DNA of 64,000 nucleotides from Methylobacteriaceae bacterium (GCA_020638195.1 JACKJC010000001.1:237001-301000); one strand, 5' to 3'; positions 42,185 through 51,275 are shown, counted from the first letter of the stretch. The notes: generated from the letters alone by a model not told the origin. A program made the numbers and translations.

Positions 42185-43507
42185 TTAGCTCGCCGCGCCC
42201 GGCGTCGATTTCGCCGCCGTGACGCGCGCGCATACGCCCGGGACGCCGTCCGTCCGGTTTTCGACGGTCAGGGCGAGGCCGTGGCGTTCGGCCACGCGGC
42301 GCGCGATCGCGAGGCCGAGCCCCGTTCCCTCCGCATTGCCCGAAGCGCCGCGATAGAACCGGTCAAATATCCGCGCGTGCGCGCCGGGCGGCAGACCGGG
42401 ACCGGTATCGACGATCTCCGCGGCAAGCCGGTTGTCGCGAAGGCCGAGGAATACGTCGACCTTTCCGCCGGGCGGCGTATAGCGCACGGCATTGTCGATG
42501 AGATTGGTGAACAAGGCCCTCAGTTCGCTGTCCACGCCTCGCAAACGCATGTCGGGTCGAATATTCGCGCCGAGATCGACGCCTTTCCGCCCGGCGAGCG
42601 GCGCGCAAGTGGCGACGCAGTCGAGCATGAGCGCGCTGAAATCGAGGACCCGCCCCTGTCCGGGCGTTGGTTCGTCCAGCCGCGCGAGTTCGAGCAAGCG
42701 GTTGGCGAGCGCGCTGGCGCGTTTGACGCTGGCCGCCAACGCGGCGACACGGTGCGCGTGGTCCGCTCCGGCGCCGGGCCGGAGATTGTCGACTTCGATC
42801 TGCATCGCCGCGAGCGGCGTCCGCAATTCATGCGCGGCGTCTGCGACAAAGCGCTTTTGCGCCTCGACCGCCGCTTGAAGGCGATCGATCAACCCGTTCA
42901 TGCTCGCGACGAGCGGCGCCACTTCCGCGGGGACGCTGTCGAGAACGATCGGCTTCGTCGCCGAGACGCTACGCGCGGCAAGCTCGTCCGAGAGCGCGCT
43001 CAGCGGGCGAAGGGCGCGGTTGAGGGCCCAGCCGACCACCAGCCAGGATAGCGGTATGACGATGAGCACCGGCGCGGCCGCGCCGAGCGCCGCGCCGTCC
43101 GCGATCTCCGCCCGCACTGTGTCGCGCTGGGCGACCTGCACGGTGCGCTCGACGCTGCGCGCCGCATAGACCCGCCACAACACGCCGGCCGCACTGACGT
43201 CGGCGAACCCGGCCTGCGTCTGCCGGGGGATCGCCGCCTCCGGCCCCGACTGATGGACAATGCGCCCGGCGCTGTCCCAGATCGTGATCGCGAACTGATC
43301 CTCCGGATCGCGATCGGGCCCCGCCGGCGCGTTGGCGGATCGCAGGCCCGGCCCGACATTCAGCGCGATCTGGCGAAGCTGCCCGTCGAGAAATTCGGCG
43401 GCCTCGCTGCGGGCATACCAATAGGCGATGAGAATCGCGACGAACCCGACCGCGGTCAGAAGGCCGGTCATCCAGGCAAGGGCGGATCGACGCAGCGACG
43501 GATTCAT
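42185..43507 (-). CDS. Sensor histidine kinase (PmrB/QseC-like)
   Basis: A 440-residue membrane kinase. One helix lies near the N-terminus and another at about residues 150-175, with a periplasmic sensing segment of about 120 residues between them. The H-box is DAAHELRTPLAAMQ, the N-box is NLIDNAVRYTPPGG, and the G-boxes are DTGPGLPPG and GTGLGLAIARR. The ATG at 43507 overlaps the response-regulator stop by four bases (ATGA), so I chose it over the GTG/ATG further upstream. The signal is unknown. Confidence 0.9.
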   Translation of the reverse strand: MNPSLRRSALAWMTGLLTAVGFVAILIAYWYARSEAAEFLDGQLRQIALNVGPGLRSANAPAGPDRDPEDQFAITIWDSAGRIVHQSGPEAAIPRQTQAGFADVSAAGVLWRVYAARSVERTVQVAQRDTVRAEIADGAALGAAAPVLIVIPLSWLVVGWALNRALRPLSALSDELAARSVSATKPIVLDSVPAEVAPLVASMNGLIDRLQAAVEAQKRFVADAAHELRTPLAAMQIEVDNLRPGAGADHAHRVAALAASVKRASALANRLLELARLDEPTPGQGRVLDFSALMLDCVATCAPLAGRKGVDLGANIRPDMRLRGVDSELRALFTNLIDNAVRYTPPGGKVDVFLGLRDNRLAAEIVDTGPGLPPGAHARIFDRFYRGASGNAEGTGLGLAIARRVAERHGLALTVENRTDGVPGVCARVTAAKSTPGAAS

Positions 43508-44163
43508 GACTTCGCGACCATCCATCCGGCGCCGCGCACATTCAGGATGACGTCCTTGCCGAATTTTCGGCGGATGGAATGGATCAGCACGTCGACGGCG
43601 TTGCTTTCGACCTCCTCGCCCCAGCCGTAGATGCGCTCCTCGATCTGTGCGCGAGAAAGAATGCGTCCGGGACGCTCCATCAGCGCATGCATGACGGCAT
43701 ATTCCCTGGCCGGTAGCACGGTGGCCTGTCCGGCATGCGTCATTTCATGGCTTTCGGTGTCGAGCTCGGTCGCGCCCGCCATCAGGATCGAGGTCGCGCG
43801 CCCCGCGCGGCGGCGCACGAGCGCGCGCATGCGCGCCAGAAGCTCCCGCGTCTCGAAAGGTTTGACCAGATAGTCGTCGGCGCCGAGGTCGAGCCCGGCG
43901 ACGCGATCGTCGAGCGCGTCCCGAGCGGTGATGATGAGGACGGGCGCTTCGCTCCCCCTGCCGCGCGCGGTCCTGAGAAGGGCGAAACCGTCCACATCCG
44001 GCAGGCCAAGGTCGAGGAGGACGACAGAATAGCCCTCGTCCCGCAAGGCCTCGTCGGCATGAACGCCATCGCGAACCCAGTCGACCGACAGGCCCTCGTC
44101 GGCCAGCGCGGTCTCGAGCGCGCCGCCCAGCATGGCGTCATCCTCGATCAGCAGAACCCTCAT
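43504..44163 (-). CDS. OmpR-family response regulator (PmrA/QseB-like)
   Basis: A 219-residue regulator. The receiver domain has the acidic pair EDD at residues 7-9, phosphoacceptor Asp51 in VVLLDLGLPDVDG, and Lys in DDYLVKPF. The C-terminal winged helix contains LPAREYAVMHALMERPGRILSRAQIEERIYGWGEEVESN in pieces. It is the first gene of the unit response regulator-kinase-PepSY-COG4705 and probably controls the rest. Confidence 0.92.
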   Translation of the reverse strand: MRVLLIEDDAMLGGALETALADEGLSVDWVRDGVHADEALRDEGYSVVLLDLGLPDVDGFALLRTARGRGSEAPVLIITARDALDDRVAGLDLGADDYLVKPFETRELLARMRALVRRRAGRATSILMAGATELDTESHEMTHAGQATVLPAREYAVMHALMERPGRILSRAQIEERIYGWGEEVESNAVDVLIHSIRRKFGKDVILNVRGAGWMVAKS

Positions 44164-44225
44164 ATGCCGATGTTAGCAGGTTCGATGCGGCCCGCGATCA
44201 GCAAGCCGCCGGGTCGATCATCCCG

Positions 44226-45113
44226 CTATTCCGGCTTCTGTGCCGCCATCATGTAATTGATGCTGCAATCCTCCGACGTCCGCCACTCGTCGAAGATCGG
44301 GTGATAGACCACGCCCGTGCGATCAAAGATTTCGAGCCCCGCCGCGCGAAAGTCCATCGCCAGCTCCTGCGGCGTCACGAACTGCTCCCAATTGTGCGTG
44401 CCGGGCTTGACCCAGCGCAGGATGTATTCGGCGCCGACGATGGCGAGCGCGAAGGACTTGAGCGTGCGATTGAGCGTCGCCGCGAACAGGAAGCCGCCGG
44501 GCCTGACCAGGCTGGCGGCGGTCGCGATGAAGGCGGGACGATCGGCGACATGCTCGACCACTTCCATGATCAGCACGGCGTCGTATTGCGCGCCGGTCGC
44601 GGCCAGTTCCTCGGCGGTCGTGGCGCGATAGTCGATCTCGAGGCCCGACTTCGCCGCATGGGCCTTCGCCACTTCGATGTTCATGGGTGCCGGATCGACA
44701 GAAGTCATTTCGGCGCCCAGAGCCGCCAGCGGCTCCGAGAGAATTCCGGCGCCGCAGCCGATGTCGAGGAGGCGAAGGCCGGCGAGCGGGCCTTCGCTCT
44801 TTCCCTTGCCCTCATCCTGAGGAGCGCCCGCCGGGCGCGTCTCGAAGGATGGCCGAGCCGCGCCGTCTTGGCCCATGCTTCGAGACGGCCGCTGCGCGGC
44901 CTCCTCAGCATGAGGGGTCTGCATTTCCTCGACCAGAATGTCGCGGACATAATCCACCCGTGTTGGGTTCAGCTTGTGCAGCGCCCGCATCGGGCCCCAC
45001 AGGTCCCACCATTCCTCGCCGAGCGCGTTGAACCGCGCGACATCGGCCGGATCGACGCTCGCGCTGCGGGGCGCCGCCTCGGGGGCGCTGGGTTTGGTGG
45101 CGGCCTTCGCCAT
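44226..45113 (-). CDS. ubiG: Ubiquinone biosynthesis O-methyltransferase, with an in-frame repeat insertion
   Basis: A 295-residue SAM methyltransferase of ubiquinone synthesis. Typical pieces are FNALGEEWWDLWGPMRALHKLNPTRVDYVRD, SAM motif LLDIGCGAGILSEPLAALGA, and FLFAATLNRTLKSFALAIVGAEYILRWVKPGTHNW. Family members are about 250 residues. Between residues about 66 and 102 it carries 36 extra residues (TPHAEEAAQRPSRSMGQDG and following), exactly matching a palindromic repeat in the DNA. The insertion lies just before the SAM-binding strand in a variable linker, so the enzyme probably still folds. It is divergent from lysC. Confidence 0.92.
   Translation of the reverse strand: MAKAATKPSAPEAAPRSASVDPADVARFNALGEEWWDLWGPMRALHKLNPTRVDYVRDILVEEMQTPHAEEAAQRPSRSMGQDGAARPSFETRPAGAPQDEGKGKSEGPLAGLRLLDIGCGAGILSEPLAALGAEMTSVDPAPMNIEVAKAHAAKSGLEIDYRATTAEELAATGAQYDAVLIMEVVEHVADRPAFIATAASLVRPGGFLFAATLNRTLKSFALAIVGAEYILRWVKPGTHNWEQFVTPQELAMDFRAAGLEIFDRTGVVYHPIFDEWRTSEDCSINYMMAAQKPE
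44809..44916. repeat. 108-bp palindromic repeat inside ubiG
   Basis: CCCTCATCCTGAGGAG (44809) and CTCCTCAGCATGAGGG (ending 44916) are inverted ends. Inner parts CGTCTCGAAGGATGG and CCATGCTTCGAGACG also pair. The length is exactly 36 codons, so the frame is kept. This type of element is common between genes of related bacteria. Confidence 0.85.
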
Positions 45114-45151
45114 GCTGGAAATCCTAGATGTTCGTGCCGCAGCCTGCGCGA

Positions 45152-45179
45152 TTGACAGGCGCCAATGAGGCCGTATGTA
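45152..45179 (+). promoter_or_regulatory. Sigma-70 promoter for lysC
   Basis: A perfect TTGACA (45152-45157) and TATGTA (45174-45179) are 16 bp apart, about 75 bases before the lysC start. Confidence 0.5.
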
Positions 45180-45257
45180 TACGCCGCCTTCGGACAGGGC
45201 GCGAGACAGGCATTCCGCGTCAAAGCTTCGCAAGGTCGGCAAACCCTTCGGAGCGTC

Positions 45258-46511
45258 ATGTCCGGTCAGGCAAAACCCCGTCTCGTCATGAAGTTCGGCG
45301 GCACTTCGGTCGCCGATGTCGAGCGCATCCGCAACGTCGCCCGTCATGTGCGGCGCGAGGTCGAGGCCGGCTACGACGTCGCCGTCGTCGTCTCCGCCAT
45401 GTCCGGCAAGACCAACGAGCTGGTCGCCTGGTGCAAGGAAGCCTCGGCCCTCCACGACGCGCGCGAATATGACGCGGTCGTGGCCTCCGGCGAACAGGTG
45501 ACGTCGGGCCTTCTGGCGATCGTCCTGCAGAACATGGGGATTCAGGCCCGCTCCTGGCAGGGCTGGCAGATCCCGATCCTGACCGACGGCGCGCATGGCT
45601 CGGCCCGCATCGAGGGCATCGACGGCACCAAGATCATCCAGCATTTCACGGAACGGCAGGAAGTCGCCGTCGTCGCCGGCTTCCAGGGGATGCACCAGCC
45701 GACCGGCCGCATCGCGACGCTCGGCCGCGGCGGCTCGGACACGAGCGCGGTGGCCTTGGCCGCCGCCATCGGCGCCGTGCGCTGCGACATCTATACCGAC
45801 GTCGACGGCGTCTATACGACCGATCCGCGCATCGTTAAGGCGGCGCGACGCCTCGACAAGGTCGCCTTCGAGGAAATGCTCGAAATGGCCTCGCTCGGCG
45901 CGAAAGTCCTGCAAGTCCGGTCCGTCGAGGTCGCGATGGTGCACAAGGTGCCGACCTATGTGCGCTCCTCCTTCGACGATCCCGCAAATCCCCAGTCCGG
46001 CACGCTGATCTGCGCCGAGGAGGACATTATGGAAGCCCAGGTTGTCACCGGCATCGCCTTTTCCCGCGACGAGGCGCAGATCACGCTGCGCCGCGTCGCC
46101 GACAAGCCGGGCGTGGCGGCGGCGATCTTCGTGCCGCTGGCCGACGCCAACATCAACGTCGACATGATCATCCAGGTCGTCTCCGACGACCAGGCGACGA
46201 CCGACATCACTTTCACCGTGCCGGCAGCCGACTACGAGCGAGCCCGCGACGTGCTGGAAAAGGCCAGGGACGCCGTCGGCTTCGCCTCGATCGCCGGCGC
46301 GACCGATGTGGTCAAGGTCTCGGCCATCGGCATCGGCATGCGCAGCCACGCCGGCGTCGCGGCGCGCGCTTTCAGGGCGCTGTCGGAAAAGGGCATCAAT
46401 ATCAGGGCGATAACGACATCCGAGATCAAGTTTTCGGTCCTGATCGACGCCGCTTATACCGAGCTCGCCGTACGCACGCTGCACTCGCTCTACGGCCTCG
46501 ACAAGGCCTGA
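45258..46511 (+). CDS. lysC: Aspartate kinase
   Basis: A 417-residue enzyme that phosphorylates aspartate, the first step to lysine, threonine, methionine and diaminopimelate. The kinase domain starts RLVMKFGGTSVADVERIRNVA and contains GRGGSDTSAVALAAA. Two C-terminal ACT domains (VADKPGVAAAIFVPLADANINVDMIIQ and IGMRSHAGVAARAFRALSEKGINI) mediate feedback inhibition. The ATG at 45258 follows CGGAGCG. It is followed by ptsP, as in most Hyphomicrobiales. Confidence 0.95.
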   Translation: MSGQAKPRLVMKFGGTSVADVERIRNVARHVRREVEAGYDVAVVVSAMSGKTNELVAWCKEASALHDAREYDAVVASGEQVTSGLLAIVLQNMGIQARSWQGWQIPILTDGAHGSARIEGIDGTKIIQHFTERQEVAVVAGFQGMHQPTGRIATLGRGGSDTSAVALAAAIGAVRCDIYTDVDGVYTTDPRIVKAARRLDKVAFEEMLEMASLGAKVLQVRSVEVAMVHKVPTYVRSSFDDPANPQSGTLICAEEDIMEAQVVTGIAFSRDEAQITLRRVADKPGVAAAIFVPLADANINVDMIIQVVSDDQATTDITFTVPAADYERARDVLEKARDAVGFASIAGATDVVKVSAIGIGMRSHAGVAARAFRALSEKGINIRAITTSEIKFSVLIDAAYTELAVRTLHSLYGLDKA

Positions 46512-46678
46512 CCCCGGAGCCCTGCCGCCTCGCCTGCCCGGTCGATATCGCGTAAATAGGGGCGAGGCGAGTCGCCCCGACCGTCGCCTGCTGCCCGTTT
46601 TCTGCAAACGATCGGGCGTGCGGTCGGGCTTATGGCTCGCCCTTTCATCCGGGCGTCCGCCCAACGGAACACGACACG

Positions 46679-48946
46679 ATGCGCAGCGCACTCGGCGGAC
46701 CTCGCCTTCTGCTGCGCCGGCTCCGCGAAGTCATGGCGGAGCCGGTGAGCCCGCAGGCGCGCCTCGACAAGATCGTGATCCATATCGCCGCCAACATGGT
46801 CGCCGAGGTCTGCTCGGTCTATGTCATGCGGGGCGACGGCCGCCTCGAACTCTACGCCACCGAGGGCCTGAACCGAGAGGCGGTGCACCTCACTACCATG
46901 CGCGCGACCGAGGGCCTCGTCGGCCTCATCGCCACATCCGCCGAGCCGCTCGCGCTCGCCGACGCCCAATCCCACCCGGCCTTCTCCTACAAGCCGGAGA
47001 CGGGCGAAGAAATCTACCATTCCTTCCTGGGCGTGCCGATCCTGCGCGGCGGCAACACGCTCGGCGTGCTCGTCGTCCAGAACCGCGCGCGGCGCATCTA
47101 CACCGACGAGGAGGTCGAGGCGCTCCAGACGACCGCCATGCTGCTCGCGGAGATGATCGCATCCGGCGAGTTGCAGGCGATCGCGCTGCCTGGCGACGAG
47201 ACGGCGTTGAAGCGCGCGGTCGCCGTGAAGGGCTCGGCGATCGCGGATGGCATCGGGCTCGGCCATGTCGTGCTGCACGAGCCGCGCGTCGTCATCAAGC
47301 AGATCGTCGCCGAGGACGCCAAGACCGAGGGCCGCCGTCTCGAAGACGCTGTGCAGGCCCTGCGCGACGAGATCGACACGCTGATCGCGCGGGGCGACCG
47401 CCTCGGCGCCGGCGAGCATCGCGAAGTGCTGGAGACCGTCCGCGTCTTCGCCAACGATCGCGGCTGGATGCGCCGCCTGACCGAGGCGATCCAGACCGGC
47501 CTGACGGCGGAAGCCGCCGTCGAGCGCGTGCAGAACGACGCCCGCGCGAAACTGCAGCGCCAGACCGACCCCTATCTGCGCGAGCGGCTGCACGATCTCG
47601 ACGATCTCGCCAACCGTCTGCTGCACAAGTTGACCGGCGCGGACTATGTCGTCGCGCGAGAAATCCTGCCCGACAACGCCATTCTGGTGGCGCGCTCCAT
47701 GGGTCCGGCAGCGCTGCTCGACTACCCCCGTTCCAAGCTGCGCGGCCTCGTGCTCGAACAGGGCGGCGCCTCGAGCCATGTCGCGATCGTGGCCCGCGCC
47801 ATCGGCATTCCCGCTGTCGGCGACGTCGCCAACATCACCGATTTCGTCGAGACCGGCGATGCGATCATCGTCGATGGCTCGACCGGCGACATTCAGGTGC
47901 GCCCCGGGCACGACGTCGAGGCCGCCTATGCCGAGAAGGCGCGGCTGCGCGCCCGCCGGCAGGAACAGTACATCAGGCTTCGCGATGTGCCCGCCGTGAC
48001 GAAGGACGGCGTGAAGATCAAGATGCACATGAACGCCGGCCTGATCATCGACACCCAGCATTTCGCGGAGACCGGGGCGGAATCGATCGGCCTGTTCCGC
48101 ACCGAGTTGCAATTCATGCTGGCCGCGCGCTTCCCGCGCGCCGGCGAGCAGGAAGCGCTCTACCGCGCGGTGCTCGAGGCCGTTCCCGACCGGCCGGTCA
48201 CCTTCCGCACGCTCGACATCGGCTCGGACAAGGTCCTGCCTTACATGGCGAAGGTGGACGAGGAAAATCCTGCGCTCGGCTGGCGCGCGATCCGTATCGG
48301 CCTCGACCGGCCGGGACTACTCCGCCAACAGCTCCGCGCCATGCTGAAGGCCGGCGCCGGCCGCGAATTGCGCATCATGTTCCCGATGGTCGCGACCATC
48401 AAGGAATTCGAGGCCGCGCGCGAAGTCGCAATGCACGAGGTCGCCTGGCTGAAGAAGCACGGCTACCAGACGCCCGAACCCCTCAAGCTCGGCGTGATGG
48501 TGGAAGTGCCTTCGCTGCTCTGGGAACTCGGCGCCATCTGCGCGCGTGCGGATTTTCTCTCGGTCGGCTCGAACGACCTCATCCAGTATCTCTTCGCCGC
48601 CGACCGGGACAACAAGCGCGTCGCCGCGCGTTTCGATCCGCTTTCGCCGCCCGCGCTACGCGCCCTGCGCGCGATCGCGGAGGCAGGGGCCCTGACCGGC
48701 ACGCCGGTCACGCTCTGCGGCGAAATGGGCGGCAAGCCGCTCGACGCGCTGGCGCTGGCGGCCATCGGCTACCGCTCGCTCTCCATGTCCGCGACCTCGA
48801 TCGGGCCGGTCAAGGCGACCCTGCTCAGCGCCAATCTCATGGAAATCCAGGAATTTCTGGCGCCCATGATCGACCAGGGCGACGACCGCCAGCCGCTGCG
48901 CGAGCAATTGCGCGCCTTCGCCGAAGCGCGCGGCGTGCAGCTCTGA
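46679..48946 (+). CDS. ptsP: Phosphoenolpyruvate-protein phosphotransferase PtsP (EI-Ntr)
   Basis: A 755-residue enzyme I of the nitrogen phosphotransferase system. The N-terminal GAF domain (about 15-160) senses small molecules such as glutamine. The central phospho-histidine region contains GGASSHVAIVARAIGIPAVG. The PEP-binding domain has FRTELQFMLAARFPRAGEQEALYRAVLE (pieces), RTLDIGSDK and FLSVGSNDLIQYLFAADRDN. It passes phosphate to NPr and EIIA-Ntr, linking carbon and nitrogen status. Confidence 0.95.
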   Translation: MRSALGGPRLLLRRLREVMAEPVSPQARLDKIVIHIAANMVAEVCSVYVMRGDGRLELYATEGLNREAVHLTTMRATEGLVGLIATSAEPLALADAQSHPAFSYKPETGEEIYHSFLGVPILRGGNTLGVLVVQNRARRIYTDEEVEALQTTAMLLAEMIASGELQAIALPGDETALKRAVAVKGSAIADGIGLGHVVLHEPRVVIKQIVAEDAKTEGRRLEDAVQALRDEIDTLIARGDRLGAGEHREVLETVRVFANDRGWMRRLTEAIQTGLTAEAAVERVQNDARAKLQRQTDPYLRERLHDLDDLANRLLHKLTGADYVVAREILPDNAILVARSMGPAALLDYPRSKLRGLVLEQGGASSHVAIVARAIGIPAVGDVANITDFVETGDAIIVDGSTGDIQVRPGHDVEAAYAEKARLRARRQEQYIRLRDVPAVTKDGVKIKMHMNAGLIIDTQHFAETGAESIGLFRTELQFMLAARFPRAGEQEALYRAVLEAVPDRPVTFRTLDIGSDKVLPYMAKVDEENPALGWRAIRIGLDRPGLLRQQLRAMLKAGAGRELRIMFPMVATIKEFEAAREVAMHEVAWLKKHGYQTPEPLKLGVMVEVPSLLWELGAICARADFLSVGSNDLIQYLFAADRDNKRVAARFDPLSPPALRALRAIAEAGALTGTPVTLCGEMGGKPLDALALAAIGYRSLSMSATSIGPVKATLLSANLMEIQEFLAPMIDQGDDRQPLREQLRAFAEARGVQL

Positions 48947-49702
48947 TCAGCCGTCCTCGCAGATTTCCTTCGTCTTGAACGTCTTCCGGAACCTCTTGGC
49001 GAGATCGGCGCGCACGGCGTCGTCCTTCGCCTGATCGACGTTGAGCTTCAGAAAGGCGATCGCGCAGTTCGACCAGTCGTGGCTGATCACATCGGCGCGG
49101 ATCAAGCGGTCGGCGTCCTTGGTTCCCTCCAGCGCCAGACCGTTCTTGCGGCATTGCGCGGGATTGCCGTTGTCGATGCAGCGCTTCTTCACGAGCTCAC
49201 GCCAGACCGGTCGCAGCGCTGCGGGATCGTCGGCTTTTTCGATCAATCGCGTACACGCCTGCGCCGCCGGTTGAAATTCGAGGAGAATGCGCGCCGAGGC
49301 GCCGGCCACGAGCGCGCGGCCCTTGATGCGGTCGAACGCGCAGGTTTCGGCGATCTGCTCCAGCCGCCGCGCACGCAAATCCGCGAGACCCGGCATGTCG
49401 AGATAGGTCTGGGCGCGAAGCGGCTTGGCCGGCGCCATGCAGTTTTCGTAATCGGCCCGGGCCAAGGCCTCCGTATAGATCTGGCTCTTGTCGTGGACGG
49501 CGAAATTCGGATTCGCGAGCCCCTCGCCCAGGATCACGTTGGCCGTGTCCTTCAGCTTGCGTTCGTCGACCTTTGCCGGATCGAACTTGATCCTGTAGTC
49601 GCAGCCCGGCCCGGAGACGGAAATGGTCTTTTCCGCCGCGAGGGTGGGTGCGGCGCCGATGATCGGAAGCAGAGCGAAAAGCGCCAGCCGTAACAGTTTC
49701 AT
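48947..49702 (-). CDS. Secreted Cys-containing protein of unknown function
   Basis: A 251-residue protein with a signal peptide (KLLRLALFALLPIIGAAPTLA). About seven mature cysteines are spread along it: GCDYRI, ENCMAP, TCAFD, ACTRL, RCIDN, QCRKN, NCAIA and ICEDG. This suggests a disulfide-bonded periplasmic protein. I do not recognise a named family. It is convergent with ptsP, with stop codons touching, and divergent from prfA. Confidence 0.6.
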   Translation of the reverse strand: MKLLRLALFALLPIIGAAPTLAAEKTISVSGPGCDYRIKFDPAKVDERKLKDTANVILGEGLANPNFAVHDKSQIYTEALARADYENCMAPAKPLRAQTYLDMPGLADLRARRLEQIAETCAFDRIKGRALVAGASARILLEFQPAAQACTRLIEKADDPAALRPVWRELVKKRCIDNGNPAQCRKNGLALEGTKDADRLIRADVISHDWSNCAIAFLKLNVDQAKDDAVRADLAKRFRKTFKTKEICEDG

Positions 49703-49808
49703 TGGACAATCCCCCCGGATTTGCAGGCTCTACCCCTTGCAGTCCCGCCCCTCCCCGGTCAATACCGGCGCTCAGGCAAGCTCGACCCGGCGCGAAGAGG
49801 CGCCATTC

Positions 49809-50879
49809 ATGATACCCAGCGACAAGCTCGACATCATCCTGCGCCGCCACGACGAGATCGGCGCCAGACTCGCCGAAGGCGCCGATGGCGCGACCTATGT
49901 CGCCTTGTCGCGCGAACTCTCGTCGATGGAGGACGTGGTCGTCGCGATCCGCATGTATCGCGGGATCGCCGACGAGGTTTCGGGCCTCGACGCCATGCTG
50001 GCCGACCCCGCGCTCGACAAGGAGATGCGCGAACTCGCCGAGGGCGAGCGCACGGAGGCCGGCGAAAGACTCGAAAAGGCGGAAAAGGACCTTCAGGTCG
50101 CGCTTCTGCCGAAGGACGCCGACGACGAGAAGAGCGCCATCGTCGAAATCCGCGCCGGCACGGGCGGCGACGAGGCCGCGCTCTTCGCCGGCGATCTCTT
50201 CCGCATGTACGTGCGCTACGCGGAGGCGCACGGCTGGAAGGCCGAACTCGTTTCCGCCAGCGAAGGCACGATGGGCGGCTACAAGGAAATCATCGCCGAG
50301 ATTTCCGGCCGCGGTGTTTTCGCGAAGATGAAATTCGAATCCGGCGTTCATCGCGTGCAACGGGTTCCCGCCACGGAGACTCAAGGGAGAATTCACACCT
50401 CCGCCGCCACCGTCGCAGTCCTGCCGGAAGTGGAAGAAGTCGACGTCGCCATCAACGAATCCGATTTGCGCATCGACACCTTGCGTTCGGGCGGCGCCGG
50501 CGGCCAGCACGTCAACAAGACGGAATCGGCGATCCGCATCACCCATATCCCGTCCGGCATCGTCGTGATGATGCAGGAGGAGCGCTCCCAGCACCGCAAC
50601 CGCGCCAAGGCCATGAGCATTCTTCGCGCGCGACTTTACGACCAGCAGCTTCAATCCCGCGACAGCGAGCGCGCCGCCGACCGCAAGGCCATGGTCGGCT
50701 CGGGCGACCGCTCCGAGCGCATCCGCACCTACAATTTCCCGCAAGGGCGCGTGACAGACCACCGCATCAACCTCACGCTCTACAAACTCGACAAGGTGAT
50801 GGAAGGCGACCTCGACGAGATCGTCGACGCGCTGATCACCGACCATCAGGCGAAGCTGATGGCGGCGCAGGGGGATTGA
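49809..50879 (+). CDS. prfA: Peptide chain release factor 1
   Basis: A 356-residue factor that recognises UAA and UAG. The stop-codon-reading PXT motif is PAT in RVPATETQGRIHTSAAT, and the catalytic GGQ is at residues 231-233. The N-terminal domain and DRSERIRTYNFPQGRVTDHRINLTLYKLD segments are normal. The start is the ATG at 49809. In other Hyphomicrobiales prmC, which methylates this GGQ, usually follows directly; it does not here. Confidence 0.96.
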   Translation: MIPSDKLDIILRRHDEIGARLAEGADGATYVALSRELSSMEDVVVAIRMYRGIADEVSGLDAMLADPALDKEMRELAEGERTEAGERLEKAEKDLQVALLPKDADDEKSAIVEIRAGTGGDEAALFAGDLFRMYVRYAEAHGWKAELVSASEGTMGGYKEIIAEISGRGVFAKMKFESGVHRVQRVPATETQGRIHTSAATVAVLPEVEEVDVAINESDLRIDTLRSGGAGGQHVNKTESAIRITHIPSGIVVMMQEERSQHRNRAKAMSILRARLYDQQLQSRDSERAADRKAMVGSGDRSERIRTYNFPQGRVTDHRINLTLYKLDKVMEGDLDEIVDALITDHQAKLMAAQGD

Positions 50880-50885
50880 GTGTCT

Positions 50886-50911
50886 GTTCCCTCCCCCCTG
50901 TGGGGAGGGGA
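50886..50911. repeat. Short GC-rich palindrome after prfA
   Basis: TCCCTCCCCCCTGTGGGGAG forms a hairpin of CCCTCCCC with GGGGAGGG, similar in make-up to the repeat at 13003-13170. Confidence 0.5.
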
Positions 50912-50942
50912 GACGCCAAGCACCCCAAAACTGAAAAGCCCC

Positions 50943-50956
50943 CGCCGTTTCCGGCG
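50943..50956 (-). terminator. Terminator of the small secreted protein gene
   Basis: On the minus strand CGCCG-gaaa-CGGCG is followed by GGGGCTTTT. Confidence 0.55.
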
Positions 50957-50990
50957 AGGACCCTTCAGGAGACGAGAAATCTCTAGTCGC

Positions 50991-51275
50991 TCAGCAGGCG
51001 ACGCGCACGCGGCGGTAGCCACGGAAGCGGCCCCAGTCGTCGTAGACGGCCTGACGGGTGACGCAGGTATCGTAGTAGACGGGCGCGGCGGAGGCGGCGA
51101 TCGCGCCGGCGGCGAGCCCGGCGATGCCCAGGCCGACGGCCGCGCCAGGACCCCAGCCCCAGCCGCCGTGGTGGCGATGACCCCAAGCGGCGGCGGGCGT
51201 CGCGGTCGTAGCGACCGTACCGGCCAGTGTGAGCGCGGCGATGGAAGCGGTGATGATCTTGCGGCTGCGGGTCAT
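50991..51275 (-). CDS. Small secreted Gly/His-rich protein
   Basis: A 94-residue protein with a signal peptide ending ATPAAAW. A short HRHHGGWGWGPG stretch follows, then a hydrophobic Ala/Gly segment (AVGLGIAGLAAGAIAASAA). A C-terminal part, YYDTCVTRQAVYDDWGRFRGYRRVRVAC, has two cysteines. Proteins of this layout are common and uncharacterised in Hyphomicrobiales. A GGAGAG ribosome-binding site precedes the ATG at 51275. It is divergent from rpmB. Confidence 0.65.
   Translation of the reverse strand: MTRSRKIITASIAALTLAGTVATTATPAAAWGHRHHGGWGWGPGAAVGLGIAGLAAGAIAASAAPVYYDTCVTRQAVYDDWGRFRGYRRVRVAC

Noticed and set aside
46490..48112. A 540-residue open frame antisense to ptsP
   Set aside because: Shadow of ptsP; the protein is Arg/Asp/Gly-rich without motifs.
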